This document shows positions 25,956 to 33,984 of a DNA stretch of 64,000 nucleotides, piece by piece; position 1 is the stretch's first letter; each line of letters opens with the position of its first letter. The position numbers and the translations under genes are program-made. The notes beneath the pieces are model-generated. The model was not told the DNA's origin, did not search any database, and saw only the letters and a program-made list of their open reading frames with translations. Origin of the DNA: Chitinophagaceae bacterium (GTDB lineage Bacteria; Bacteroidota; Bacteroidia; Chitinophagales; Chitinophagaceae). The stretch is from NCBI GenBank assembly GCA_022843585.1, contig JALHNJ010000005.1, forward strand, positions 62,001 through 126,000. Direction: 5' to 3'.

Positions 25956-28207
25956 AATATAAAACTAACTCCTGCTTTAAAAAATCTTGGCGAGCCCGGA
26001 GTATAATGGATCTCTGAAACTGGGTTTGGTTCAAATTGTAATCTTGATTCTGTATCAAATTGGGCTTCTCTCCATTCTTTATTTAAAATATTTTCAAGGG
26101 ATAAGGTGAATTCAAATTTTTTAACCCGGTATGCAGCTACCATATCAAGCAACATATAGCCTTCTGCTCTTACAGAATTTGTTTCATTTGCCGGACGGCT
26201 ATCAATAAAGCGATATCGAACGGTGCCCCCGAAACCATCTTTGGTTTTAGCAGTTAATCCACCAATACTTGTAAAGGCAGGCGCCAGCGGAATAAAATCT
26301 TCTCCTTTTGCTTCTCCAATTGCTCTTGCTTTGGTAAGATTTACATCAAAGTCTCCAAACAACCATTTATTAAATTGATAACGGGCAGATACATCAATTC
26401 CCATTCTTCTTGATTTTCCACTTGGTTCTACTACACCTGCGTCGCCCACATATACAAATTCTTGCTCAGAGTATAAATGCCATAAAGCAGTTTTTAAAAT
26501 TAAATTTTTGTTTGGTTTAAATATAATGCCGAGGTCTGTGCCAAAAACTTTTGGCAGTATATCATCGGCTCCATTATCCAATATCACTCTTGTATCGTTG
26601 GAGTGGAAGCCTATGCCATTATTCAGGTAAAGTTTTACTTTTTGATTTGGAGAGTAGCTTATATTCAGTTTTGGACTTACCGTTCCCTTTTTTTGTTTTG
26701 AAAAATCAGTAGCACCGGCCAGTTCATCTTTGTACTTAAATATAAAATGGTCGTAGCGCAAGCCTGTATTTAAACTGAATTTATCACTCAGCTCTACATC
26801 CTGGTTAACATACAGGAACGAGTTTAATTCTTTCACATCTCCCTTTTGAATACTATTGAAAAAGGTTGTTCTGTTTGCTTTAGCCAATTCAATATCCATC
26901 ACATCATCATAACGAAAACCTGCACCAAATTCTGAACTGGCTTTTTTGTTACCTATCAAATATGATTTGGCAGCAGTGGTAGTATAGCCAAAAATATTTC
27001 TTGTTTCCTGTTGTTGTATCATATCTCCATAAATCGCATCTTCCAAAAAGAATGTAAAATTTGAGTACAGATTAAACTTATAGCGACTAAAGTATAATTG
27101 GTCGGTTGTTTTCCAATTGCTTTTCCATTGTTTATTGAATTTCACACTTAGATTGGTACGACTTGTATTTCCTCCTTCTGTATCATCTATTGCACCAAAG
27201 CGATTGATAATTCCGGCTTGCACAGCTCTATCGGGTACTTGCCCGGAAGCAAACCATTTGCTATCAAAAGTGGAAGCCGTAATTGTTAATTGGGATTGAT
27301 TACCTAACCAGGCATTGTATTTCCCCATCAGGTTGAAACGGTGAAAATCTTGCGGACTTTCAAAGTAGCCATCCGTAGATGAGTATTCAGAAGCGATATA
27401 AAATTGCTGACGATTTTTTTCTGTTGTTTTATTAAACAATTTTAACATGCCCATTACCCGTTGGGTATTAAATTGCCCTGCTTCTAATTTAATAATATTA
27501 TTATCTATAAAATCTTTGGTAGAAAAATCTACATACGCAGAAGTAGCCAGATTTCCTTTGCCGGTAAAATAAGGGCCTTTATCAAAACCCACTTTTTCTA
27601 CCGTTTCGGGAATAAGGAAATGTAAATCTGCATATCCCTGTCCGTGAGCATGGCTTATCATATTTACTGGCATTCCATCAACTGTTATCGCAATATCAGT
27701 TCCATGGTCAATATCAAAGCCCCGCAGAAATATTTGTTCAGCTTTACCACCTCCGGCATGCTGTGCTATAAAAAGACCGGGTACAATCCGAAGCACATCT
27801 TGTGATGTATTAACGGGCCTTAACCTAATATCAACAGCGCCTATTGTTGTAAGACCGCTTGATTTCTTACTGTTAACTCTTACTTCAGAAAGATCAAGAT
27901 TTGATTTGCGAAGATTTACATTGATTGAAGAAAGTAGATTTGGTTTTACCTCTACTGGAATTATTTCAGTTTTATAGCCGATATGTGACACTATTACTTC
28001 ATACGAGCCTGGATTGATAGCAGGGATACTGAATTTTCCAAACATATCTGAGTTGTCTCCTTTATTACCAGCAAGGTTGATAGTTGCACCATTTAAAGGT
28101 GTTCTTGAATCTGCATCTATAATAAGCCCTTCAATATTTCCCTTTTGAGAAAAAACAGTAAGAGATAAAGTGCATATAAATAGACTGAGAAATAGTTTGG
28201 TTGTCAT
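25952..28207 (-). CDS. TonB-dependent outer-membrane receptor
   Basis: About 751 residues from the ATG at 28205-28207, with signal peptide (LFICTLSLTVFSQ). It has a CarboxypepD_reg-like domain (about residues 20-105), the plug with IFLRGFDIDHGTDIAITVDG followed by MPVNMISHAHGQGYADLHF, and the 22-strand barrel with an aromatic C-terminus ending VSFIF. The plug is notably rich in His (SHAHGQGYADLHF). The ligand is unknown. The receptor is divergent from the DUF4331 genes (237 nt), which are probably functionally linked. It imports a large or scarce ligand, with energy from TonB-ExbBD. Confidence 0.94.
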   Translation of the reverse strand: MTTKLFLSLFICTLSLTVFSQKGNIEGLIIDADSRTPLNGATINLAGNKGDNSDMFGKFSIPAINPGSYEVIVSHIGYKTEIIPVEVKPNLLSSINVNLRKSNLDLSEVRVNSKKSSGLTTIGAVDIRLRPVNTSQDVLRIVPGLFIAQHAGGGKAEQIFLRGFDIDHGTDIAITVDGMPVNMISHAHGQGYADLHFLIPETVEKVGFDKGPYFTGKGNLATSAYVDFSTKDFIDNNIIKLEAGQFNTQRVMGMLKLFNKTTEKNRQQFYIASEYSSTDGYFESPQDFHRFNLMGKYNAWLGNQSQLTITASTFDSKWFASGQVPDRAVQAGIINRFGAIDDTEGGNTSRTNLSVKFNKQWKSNWKTTDQLYFSRYKFNLYSNFTFFLEDAIYGDMIQQQETRNIFGYTTTAAKSYLIGNKKASSEFGAGFRYDDVMDIELAKANRTTFFNSIQKGDVKELNSFLYVNQDVELSDKFSLNTGLRYDHFIFKYKDELAGATDFSKQKKGTVSPKLNISYSPNQKVKLYLNNGIGFHSNDTRVILDNGADDILPKVFGTDLGIIFKPNKNLILKTALWHLYSEQEFVYVGDAGVVEPSGKSRRMGIDVSARYQFNKWLFGDFDVNLTKARAIGEAKGEDFIPLAPAFTSIGGLTAKTKDGFGGTVRYRFIDSRPANETNSVRAEGYMLLDMVAAYRVKKFEFTLSLENILNKEWREAQFDTESRLQFEPNPVSEIHYTPGSPRFFKAGVSFIF

Positions 28208-28444
28208 GTTGGTTGAATTTAGCCTTTCCATTTACGCTGCAAAAGAAATAACAGTTTTATTAACCTGTATTAATTTTTGATGAGTGGCAGCTTATTATAA
28301 TCTCAGCTGCCACCAATCCAGATTTAACAATTAGCCGTATTTGTTGAAGGAACTTAATATTTACAGGGCAAAATGTAGTATGCTAATTACAAAAGTCAAC
28401 TACAACCCTTAATTAATCAATTATTTTATAAACAAAATTTTATT

Positions 28445-29116
28445 ATGAAAAAGAAACTTCTTTTAGGTGGTTTAGTAGGTGTTGTGCTGGCCGGTGGAAT
28501 TATCATGGCGGCCGACCATATTGACGCACCTGCAGTAACAGGACCGGGTAGTACCAGTCCGGGAAATGACATTACAGACATTTATGCATTTCAAAGTCCT
28601 GCTGACAACAGCAAAATGGTATTAGTATTAAATACTCAAGGGTTGCTATCTCCGGGTGCTACGGCTACTGCGACTTTTCCTTCCAATGTGATGTATGAAT
28701 TCAACATCGATAACACTGGTGATAATGTAGAAGACCTGGTAATACAATGCCTGGTGCAAAATGGCAAGATGAGAGTATATGGCCCTGTGGCAGTAGGTAC
28801 ACCGGGTACTGTAAGTATGGTAAAAACTAGTGGACCATTAACAGAGGTAAATGTTACAGCGTATTCTTCTGCTACTGTAAATATTGGAGCCAACAGTAAT
28901 GGCATAAGAGCTTTTGCTGGCCCAAGAGATGACCCATTCTTTTTTGACCTGGTAAGATTTAGAGAAATCTTAGCCGGAACCCAACCAGGTTTTCGCAATC
29001 CCGGAGCAGACACATTTGCCGGCACCAACGTGATGTCAATTGTAGTAGAAGTTCCAAAAACCTTACTAGGTGCTGCTGCAACCATCAATGTATGGGGCGA
29101 AACAAAATCTAAATAA
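28445..29116 (+). CDS. DUF4331-family protein, N-terminal-half type, exported
   Basis: 223 residues. The signal-like N-terminus is LLLGGLVGVVLAGGIIMAA, then the family start DHIDAPAVTGPG and DITDIYAFQSPAD, with VLVLNTQG and RDDPFFFDLVRF further on. Known DUF4331 proteins are usually about twice as long, and the matching C-terminal half (with an RPAIN motif) is encoded by the next gene. The function of the family is unknown. Context: divergent from a TonB receptor and followed by a lipoprotein (30 nt) and a TPR lipoprotein. Confidence 0.88.
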   Translation: MKKKLLLGGLVGVVLAGGIIMAADHIDAPAVTGPGSTSPGNDITDIYAFQSPADNSKMVLVLNTQGLLSPGATATATFPSNVMYEFNIDNTGDNVEDLVIQCLVQNGKMRVYGPVAVGTPGTVSMVKTSGPLTEVNVTAYSSATVNIGANSNGIRAFAGPRDDPFFFDLVRFREILAGTQPGFRNPGADTFAGTNVMSIVVEVPKTLLGAAATINVWGETKSK

Positions 29117-29146
29117 TCACATTTAATTACTGAAAAAATACAACTT

Positions 29147-29677
29147 ATGATACGCATAAATAAATTCACACTCTTATCTCTTTTTGTGGCAGGAATAATG
29201 TTTACAGGCTGCGACAAAAATGATGATGAAGAAAATTTTGATACCTCTGGTACGTTTACACAAAACGACCAAATGGCAAGGCCTGCAATTAACACAGTAT
29301 TTGTAGACGCAACAAGAAAGAATGAGTTTAATACAACGGTTCCTTCTGCCATGAACGCAGCATTTAATGCACAGTTTCAGAGTGTATTAACAGGCTTTGG
29401 TTATACCCAGAATGCATTGGGGCATGATAAAGCAACTTTTACGAGTATTTTAGTCACTGATGTATTGAATGTAAAAATGAATGGTACAACTACTTTTTTT
29501 GATGGTACCAACGTTTTAACTGGAAGAGCATTGGCAGATGATGTAATTGATGTTGAGCTATTGCTGATTTTTGGAGGACCTGCCGGTACAGCAAATCCAA
29601 CCTTGACAAAGGATAATGTAAACACAAACGATAAGGCATTTTTACCTGCCTTTCCTTTCCTTGCAGCTCCTTTCTAA
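29147..29677 (+). CDS. DUF4331-type lipoprotein (C-terminal-half type)
   Basis: 176 residues. The signal MIRINKFTLLSLFVAGIMFTGCDKN has a lipobox ending MFTGC. The mature part starts with charged residues and then the segment NDQMARPAINTVFV, reminiscent of the QxxRMGRPLIN-like motif in the second half of DUF4331 proteins, followed by ALADDVIDVELLLIFGG. It follows the DUF4331 gene by 30 nt. Both parts have their own export signal, so this is a two-gene version rather than a broken gene. Confidence 0.78.
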   Translation: MIRINKFTLLSLFVAGIMFTGCDKNDDEENFDTSGTFTQNDQMARPAINTVFVDATRKNEFNTTVPSAMNAAFNAQFQSVLTGFGYTQNALGHDKATFTSILVTDVLNVKMNGTTTFFDGTNVLTGRALADDVIDVELLLIFGGPAGTANPTLTKDNVNTNDKAFLPAFPFLAAPF

Positions 29678-29689
29678 TAAATTTTAAAC

Positions 29690-29722
29690 ACCGGGTAGCA
29701 ACATGCTGCCCGGTATTTTTTT
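29690..29722 (+). terminator. Rho-independent terminator
   Basis: Arms ACCGGGTAGCA (29690-29700) and TGCTGCCCGGT (29704-29714) with one wobble and a three-base loop, then seven T. It lies 13 nt after the DUF4331-type lipoprotein and before the TPR gene, so the TPR gene is at least partly separate. Confidence 0.88.
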
Positions 29723-29735
29723 AAATATTACCACT

Positions 29736-31034
29736 ATGATCAGGACTTTATTAATACTCTGCATTTCCGTCCTTCTTTTTGCTGCCTGCAACAACAAGAA
29801 AAAAATTGCCAGTAAGAATGATTATAGTGGATTTATGAAGGATGGTCTTGTAGCAAACGAAGTAGCAACAATTAATACGGAAATAAATTTCTGGCAGCAA
29901 AAGTTAGCTGCTGATACTGGCAGTTATGTTTACATGCTTGAGCTGGCGAGTAATTATTTTCGTTTATTCCGAACCAATGGAAATATCGACGCATTGCAAA
30001 AAGGAGATAGTTTTTTAAAACAAAGCTCTGCAAAACTCAATCATACTGATCCGGAAATTCTTTATTCCCTTTCGCAGAATGCAATTTCACAACACCAATT
30101 TTTGCAAGCTGCATCATTTAGTGAAGATGCAGAAAATGCGAAAGGGGATATATACACGATTCGCCTTTTGGAGTTTGATGCCAATATGGAACTCGGAAGA
30201 TATAATGAAGCTTACAAAAGCCTTGAAAGTTTAAAAGATAAATCTGCATTCGACTATCTTATTCGTAAAGCAAAATGGGAAGATCATAAAGGAAACCTGG
30301 ATGGTGCCATCGTTTTAATGGAACAAGCTTTCGATAAAGTAAAAGATAAAAAGAAGAGCTTGTATTCCTGGGCACTTTCTAACTTGTCGGATATGTATGG
30401 ACATGCAGGAAGAGTAGAAGAAGCTTATAAAGGATATTTAAGTGTGCTAGAAAAAGATCCTTCCAACTTATATTGCCTGAAAGGAATAGCATGGATCGCT
30501 TATGCACATGATAATAATACGGCTGAAGCTAAACGTATTCTTCAATATATACTTTCACAAACGGATATGCCAGATTTAAAGTTGGTGTTGGCACAAATAG
30601 CAGAAACAGAAGGTAACGAAGAAGAGAAGAGAAAATTGATAAATGAATTTGTAGCTACGGTTACAAAACCCGGTTATGGCGATATGTATAATAAATACCT
30701 GGTGGAAATTTATACAGAAGAATTTAAAGATTACAACAAGGCCTTTGCTATTGCTGACAAAGAGTTGAAGAATCGTTTTACACCGGAAACATGCGATTGG
30801 ATGGCCTGGGTTTATTATAATCAAGGAGATATTGCAAAAGCTATGGAGTTCTCAAAAAGTTATGTTCATAAACAAACTTTTGAACCGGGTGCTACAATGC
30901 ATACAGCTTTTATCTATGCCGCTAACGGCAAAAAAGAAGAAGCTAAAATGATGTTGCAAGAATGTTTGGAAAGCTCATTTGAGTTAGGCCCTGTGGCAAC
31001 TAAACAAATTGAACAGAAATTACAAACGCTTTAA
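29736..31034 (+). CDS. Tetratricopeptide-repeat lipoprotein
   Basis: About 432 residues from the ATG at 29736, chosen because an upstream in-frame start falls in the terminator loop. The signal MIRTLLILCISVLLFAACNN has lipobox LFAAC. The body is a run of helix-turn-helix repeats of TPR type, for example ELASNYFRLF, DMYGHAGRVEEAYKGYLSVL, NTAEAKRIL and YYNQGDIAKAMEFSKSYV, through to AYAANGKKEEAKMML-like helices. A protein-interaction scaffold on the periplasmic side is likely. It may belong to the TonB/DUF4331 locus. It shares its stop TTAA with the convergent arginase gene. Confidence 0.85.
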   Translation: MIRTLLILCISVLLFAACNNKKKIASKNDYSGFMKDGLVANEVATINTEINFWQQKLAADTGSYVYMLELASNYFRLFRTNGNIDALQKGDSFLKQSSAKLNHTDPEILYSLSQNAISQHQFLQAASFSEDAENAKGDIYTIRLLEFDANMELGRYNEAYKSLESLKDKSAFDYLIRKAKWEDHKGNLDGAIVLMEQAFDKVKDKKKSLYSWALSNLSDMYGHAGRVEEAYKGYLSVLEKDPSNLYCLKGIAWIAYAHDNNTAEAKRILQYILSQTDMPDLKLVLAQIAETEGNEEEKRKLINEFVATVTKPGYGDMYNKYLVEIYTEEFKDYNKAFAIADKELKNRFTPETCDWMAWVYYNQGDIAKAMEFSKSYVHKQTFEPGATMHTAFIYAANGKKEEAKMMLQECLESSFELGPVATKQIEQKLQTL

Positions 31035-31978
31035 TTCATCATCAATACGTTCACACTGCGCTGTAGGATATTGAATGCAATTTCTGCCATCAGGTTTTCT
31101 TTATCTAATGTTGGGTTTACTTCTGTTATTTCAAAACAGCAAACTTTCCTGTTCTGCATAAACTTGCTGATCAGGTCTTCTGCTTCTCGTTCTTTCAATC
31201 CATTTCCTACCGGTGTACCTGTTCCTTTTGATATAGAAGAATCAAGGCTGTCAACATCAAAAGAAATGTAGATATCGGTGCAATCGCTTAAGTAGCGTAA
31301 TACCGCTCTTACTACATTCTCCGCACCTTTACTTCTTACTTCTTTGGTCGTAATTACTTTCATGTCATGCTTCTCAATCAGGTATCGTTCTTCTTTTTCA
31401 TAATCTCTCAATGAAATAAATACGACATCTTCCGGTAAAACTTTAGGAGCAATTTTGCCTATATTTTTCAAATATTCCCATTGCTTACTTGTTTCATCGT
31501 CAATATCATGCACCGCACAATCCTCATTATTCTTATTGATTGATATTGCCATTGGCATACCATGTATATTGCCGCTTGGTGTGGTGTAAGGTGTATGCAG
31601 GTCAGCATGTGCATCGATCCATATAACACCTAATTTACTTTTGGGCTTTGCCATTTTAATACCTGCAATTGTTGCTGCCGAAGTACTATGGTCGCCACTT
31701 AAAACAACGGGAAAGAAATTATTTTTCATGGAATCGCATACCGATTTTCCCAGCCTTTCATAAATAGCAGCAATACCTTTTATTCTTTTGGCATAAGGCG
31801 ATTCAATTGGCTCATATAATAGTTTATTTTCTACCTGTATTTTTTCTGAGGGGAAGTGTATAAAGAAGTTGCTCATAAAATCCAGCGCAGCAATTTTTAT
31901 GGCTTCAATACCAAGGCTGGCGCCACGGGTACCGGCACCAATTTCTGAAGGCACTTCAATGATTTTGATATTTTTCAT
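31031..31978 (-). CDS. Arginase/agmatinase-family hydrolase
   Basis: About 315 residues from the ATG at 31976-31978. The ureohydrolase manganese-site motifs are all present: GDHSTSA, DAHADLHT and SFDVDSLDSS. The extra IEVPSEIGAGTRGASLG N-terminus and EVNPTLDKEN near the end support arginase rather than agmatinase. The reaction is L-arginine to ornithine and urea in the cytoplasm; formiminoglutamate remains an alternative substrate. It is monocistronic. It overlaps the TPR gene by 4 nt at the stop codons, and the two genes converge. Confidence 0.88.
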   Translation of the reverse strand: MKNIKIIEVPSEIGAGTRGASLGIEAIKIAALDFMSNFFIHFPSEKIQVENKLLYEPIESPYAKRIKGIAAIYERLGKSVCDSMKNNFFPVVLSGDHSTSAATIAGIKMAKPKSKLGVIWIDAHADLHTPYTTPSGNIHGMPMAISINKNNEDCAVHDIDDETSKQWEYLKNIGKIAPKVLPEDVVFISLRDYEKEERYLIEKHDMKVITTKEVRSKGAENVVRAVLRYLSDCTDIYISFDVDSLDSSISKGTGTPVGNGLKEREAEDLISKFMQNRKVCCFEITEVNPTLDKENLMAEIAFNILQRSVNVLMMN

Positions 31979-32141
31979 ATAAACAATCGTTAAGTAAGCA
32001 AGCCGGAATAATTCCGGTGAATAATTTGGTAGCAAAAAAGTGGAACAATCTGTAATTAATCAGGTATGTAAAAATTGGCGGGCAGTGATTGCTCGGCAAA
32101 AGAGTAGATAAGGCCTGATTTTTTCGCTATATGCTTCATAA

Positions 32142-32176
32142 AAGAAACGGGAACAAAGTTAGTAATTTGTTCCCGT
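32142..32176 (-). terminator. Rho-independent terminator for the universal stress gene
   Basis: On the minus strand, arms ACGGGAACAAA and TTTGTTCCCGT (32066-32076 and 32047-32057 counted within 32100s: 32147-32157 and 32166-32176) enclose an 8-base loop, and TTCTTTT follows. It lies 32 nt after the stop of the stress protein gene at 32208. Confidence 0.82.
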
Positions 32177-32207
32177 GCCGTCAAGTAGCCTTTTTTATTG
32201 TTACTTC

Positions 32208-32993
32208 TTACTCATGAAGAGCCAGAACTGGTATAGAACTGTGATAAGCCAGCTTTTTAGTGTGGCTTTTTATAAATAGCTTAGAAAGCAATGTTTGACC
32301 TTTATGAATAACAATCAGCAGGTCAATATTTTTATCGTGTGCAAACTGGTTGATGGCTTCATCCACATTATGCAAGCCAAGAAAATAAAATTCAGGATTA
32401 AAGTCGCTGAACATTTCCTTTAGTTTAGCTCTTTCTGCCTGGTATTCTTCAGTTATTGCAACATAATGTTCGCTGTCCACATTCAATATATGCAGGTTAG
32501 GTTGAAATGTTTTCAATATTTTCTTGATAGGAACTGATGGGGTTGATGCTTTTACATTTTTATAGTCTGATGTAAGCAAGACGTTTTTTACTTCCTGGTA
32601 TTTAGCATCCGGAGGAACAATAAGTATTGGGCAAACTTTTTGGTCAACCATCTTCAAAGTATTACTACCAATAAAAGTTTGACCAATTGCAGAACGTCCA
32701 GTAATTCCCATGATAATCAAATCTGCCTGTTGATGTCGGGCCAGTTTATCCAGTTCTGTAATAAAGTCCGATCCTTCTTCTGCAAGGCAAGCTATTTTTA
32801 CAATCCCAAGACTTGCTAACTCAGCTTTCAGGTCTTCTAGTTTCTGTATAGCTTCACCAGCAAGTGATGGCTTGTCATATACATGGTGCAAAATCATGTT
32901 AGCACCATAGTGACCACTCAATAACTGTACTGAATAACGGGCTGCATGAAGCGATGTATCGGAAAAATCAACAGGAACAATAACTGTTTGCAT
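32208..32993 (-). CDS. Universal stress protein, two-domain (second of a tandem pair)
   Basis: 261 residues, cytoplasmic. It begins MQTVIVPVDFSDTSLHAARY, the UspA strand-1 motif. The nucleotide-binding motif GITGRSAIGQTFIGSNT (G-x2-G-x9-G-S/T type) lies near residue 95-112. The second half, from about residue 150, is a degenerate second Usp fold (FQPNLHILNVDSEH, DLLIVIHKGQ). Such proteins bind ATP and respond to starvation or oxidative stress. It is a paralogue of the gene at 33087 and is separated from it by a long inverted repeat. Confidence 0.92.
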   Translation of the reverse strand: MQTVIVPVDFSDTSLHAARYSVQLLSGHYGANMILHHVYDKPSLAGEAIQKLEDLKAELASLGIVKIACLAEEGSDFITELDKLARHQQADLIIMGITGRSAIGQTFIGSNTLKMVDQKVCPILIVPPDAKYQEVKNVLLTSDYKNVKASTPSVPIKKILKTFQPNLHILNVDSEHYVAITEEYQAERAKLKEMFSDFNPEFYFLGLHNVDEAINQFAHDKNIDLLIVIHKGQTLLSKLFIKSHTKKLAYHSSIPVLALHE

Positions 32994-33030
32994 AATTTAA
33001 ATTTTCTTGGTTAGCTTGTAAATGCCTAGT

Positions 33031-33078
33031 AAATGTACGAATTATACAGCAGTACAATGTTGTATAATTCGTACATTT
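33031..33078. repeat. Long inverted repeat between the two universal stress genes
   Basis: Arms AAATGTACGAATTATAC (33031-33047) and its exact complement (33062-33078) are 17 nt each; inner pairs extend the stem further to about 20. It begins 9 nt after the stop of the upstream stress gene and lies 38 nt before the start of the next. Flanking T runs are weak in the reading direction of the genes, so an operator or an mRNA-stabilising hairpin is as likely as a terminator. Confidence 0.75.
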
Positions 33079-33086
33079 TTATAAGT

Positions 33087-33872
33087 TTATTCATGTGCAG
33101 CCAATATCGGGATATGACTATGGTAGGCTAATCGTTTTGTATGTGTTGTTTTAAATAGAGAAGTTGAATTACTTTGATGTTTCGGTACTGTTATTAAAAC
33201 ATCAATATTATAGTCTTTTACAAAATTGTCCATTGCTTCGTAAAAGTCATTCATTGTAATAAAATAAAACTCTGTTGTAAACTCACCGAACATAGCCTCC
33301 AGTTTACTTTTCTCTGCTTCCATCTCTGCTGTCAATGAAACAAAGTGCTGTTTGTTTACATTAACGATATGCAGCTTAGGATTAAAAATTTTTAGTACAG
33401 AACTAATCAGCGGGGCAGGAGTGTGGGCTTCCACATTTTTAAAATCGGATGCAAATGCTACATTGTTTACTCCCTTGTAAACAGCATCCGGAGGAATGAT
33501 CATAACCGGGTAAAGATTTTTGTCAATCAATTTCAATGTATTGCTACCAAACATCGCCTGGCGAATCGCAGACTTTCCGGTAATACCCATAACAATCATG
33601 GTTGCCCGTATGGTATGAGCAAGACGAGTTATATTTTCAATCAGGTCGCCACCCATTTCATGCTCACATTCCACATTTTTTACTCCTGCTTTGTGAAATT
33701 CTCTTTTAAGGCTTTCCTGGTAATTATGACAAATGTCTAAATCATCTTCTGATTCATAATTATTATAAATGATAGCTGTTGCATTCTCCTTACCCGCAAG
33801 CATTTGTGCTGAAAAACGGGCAGCATTTAGCGATGTTTCAGAAAAGTCAATGGGAATTATGACTTTATGCAT
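33087..33872 (-). CDS. Universal stress protein, two-domain (first of a tandem pair)
   Basis: 261 residues, the same length as its neighbour and clearly its paralogue. It begins MHKVIIPIDFSETSLNAARF; the ATP-binding motif is GITGKSAIRQAMFGSNT. The C-terminal Usp half is degenerate (NPKLHIVNVNKQH, DVLITVPKHQ). Cytoplasmic stress or nucleotide-sensing role by family. The pair comes from a gene duplication. The start lies 112 nt from the L,D-transpeptidase gene's stop (33985), so transcription probably begins in that gap. Confidence 0.92.
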   Translation of the reverse strand: MHKVIIPIDFSETSLNAARFSAQMLAGKENATAIIYNNYESEDDLDICHNYQESLKREFHKAGVKNVECEHEMGGDLIENITRLAHTIRATMIVMGITGKSAIRQAMFGSNTLKLIDKNLYPVMIIPPDAVYKGVNNVAFASDFKNVEAHTPAPLISSVLKIFNPKLHIVNVNKQHFVSLTAEMEAEKSKLEAMFGEFTTEFYFITMNDFYEAMDNFVKDYNIDVLITVPKHQSNSTSLFKTTHTKRLAYHSHIPILAAHE

Positions 33873-33984
33873 AAAGCAGTTTCTTTTATGTATGAATTAC
33901 TTGGATTGATTAACAGGGTTAAATTTACAGGATTTGAAAGAGAAAGTTTGAAAGTTTTCTCATCATACAAATGCTAACTACTTT

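Noticed and set aside
28636-29352. Antisense open frame of 238 codons across the two DUF4331-type genes
   Set aside because: It crosses the gap between two well-supported plus-strand genes with their own signals; the composition is shadow-like.
28445-29677. Frameshift in a single DUF4331 gene
   Set aside because: The second gene has its own start, lipoprotein signal and 30-nt spacer, so two separate genes are the better reading.
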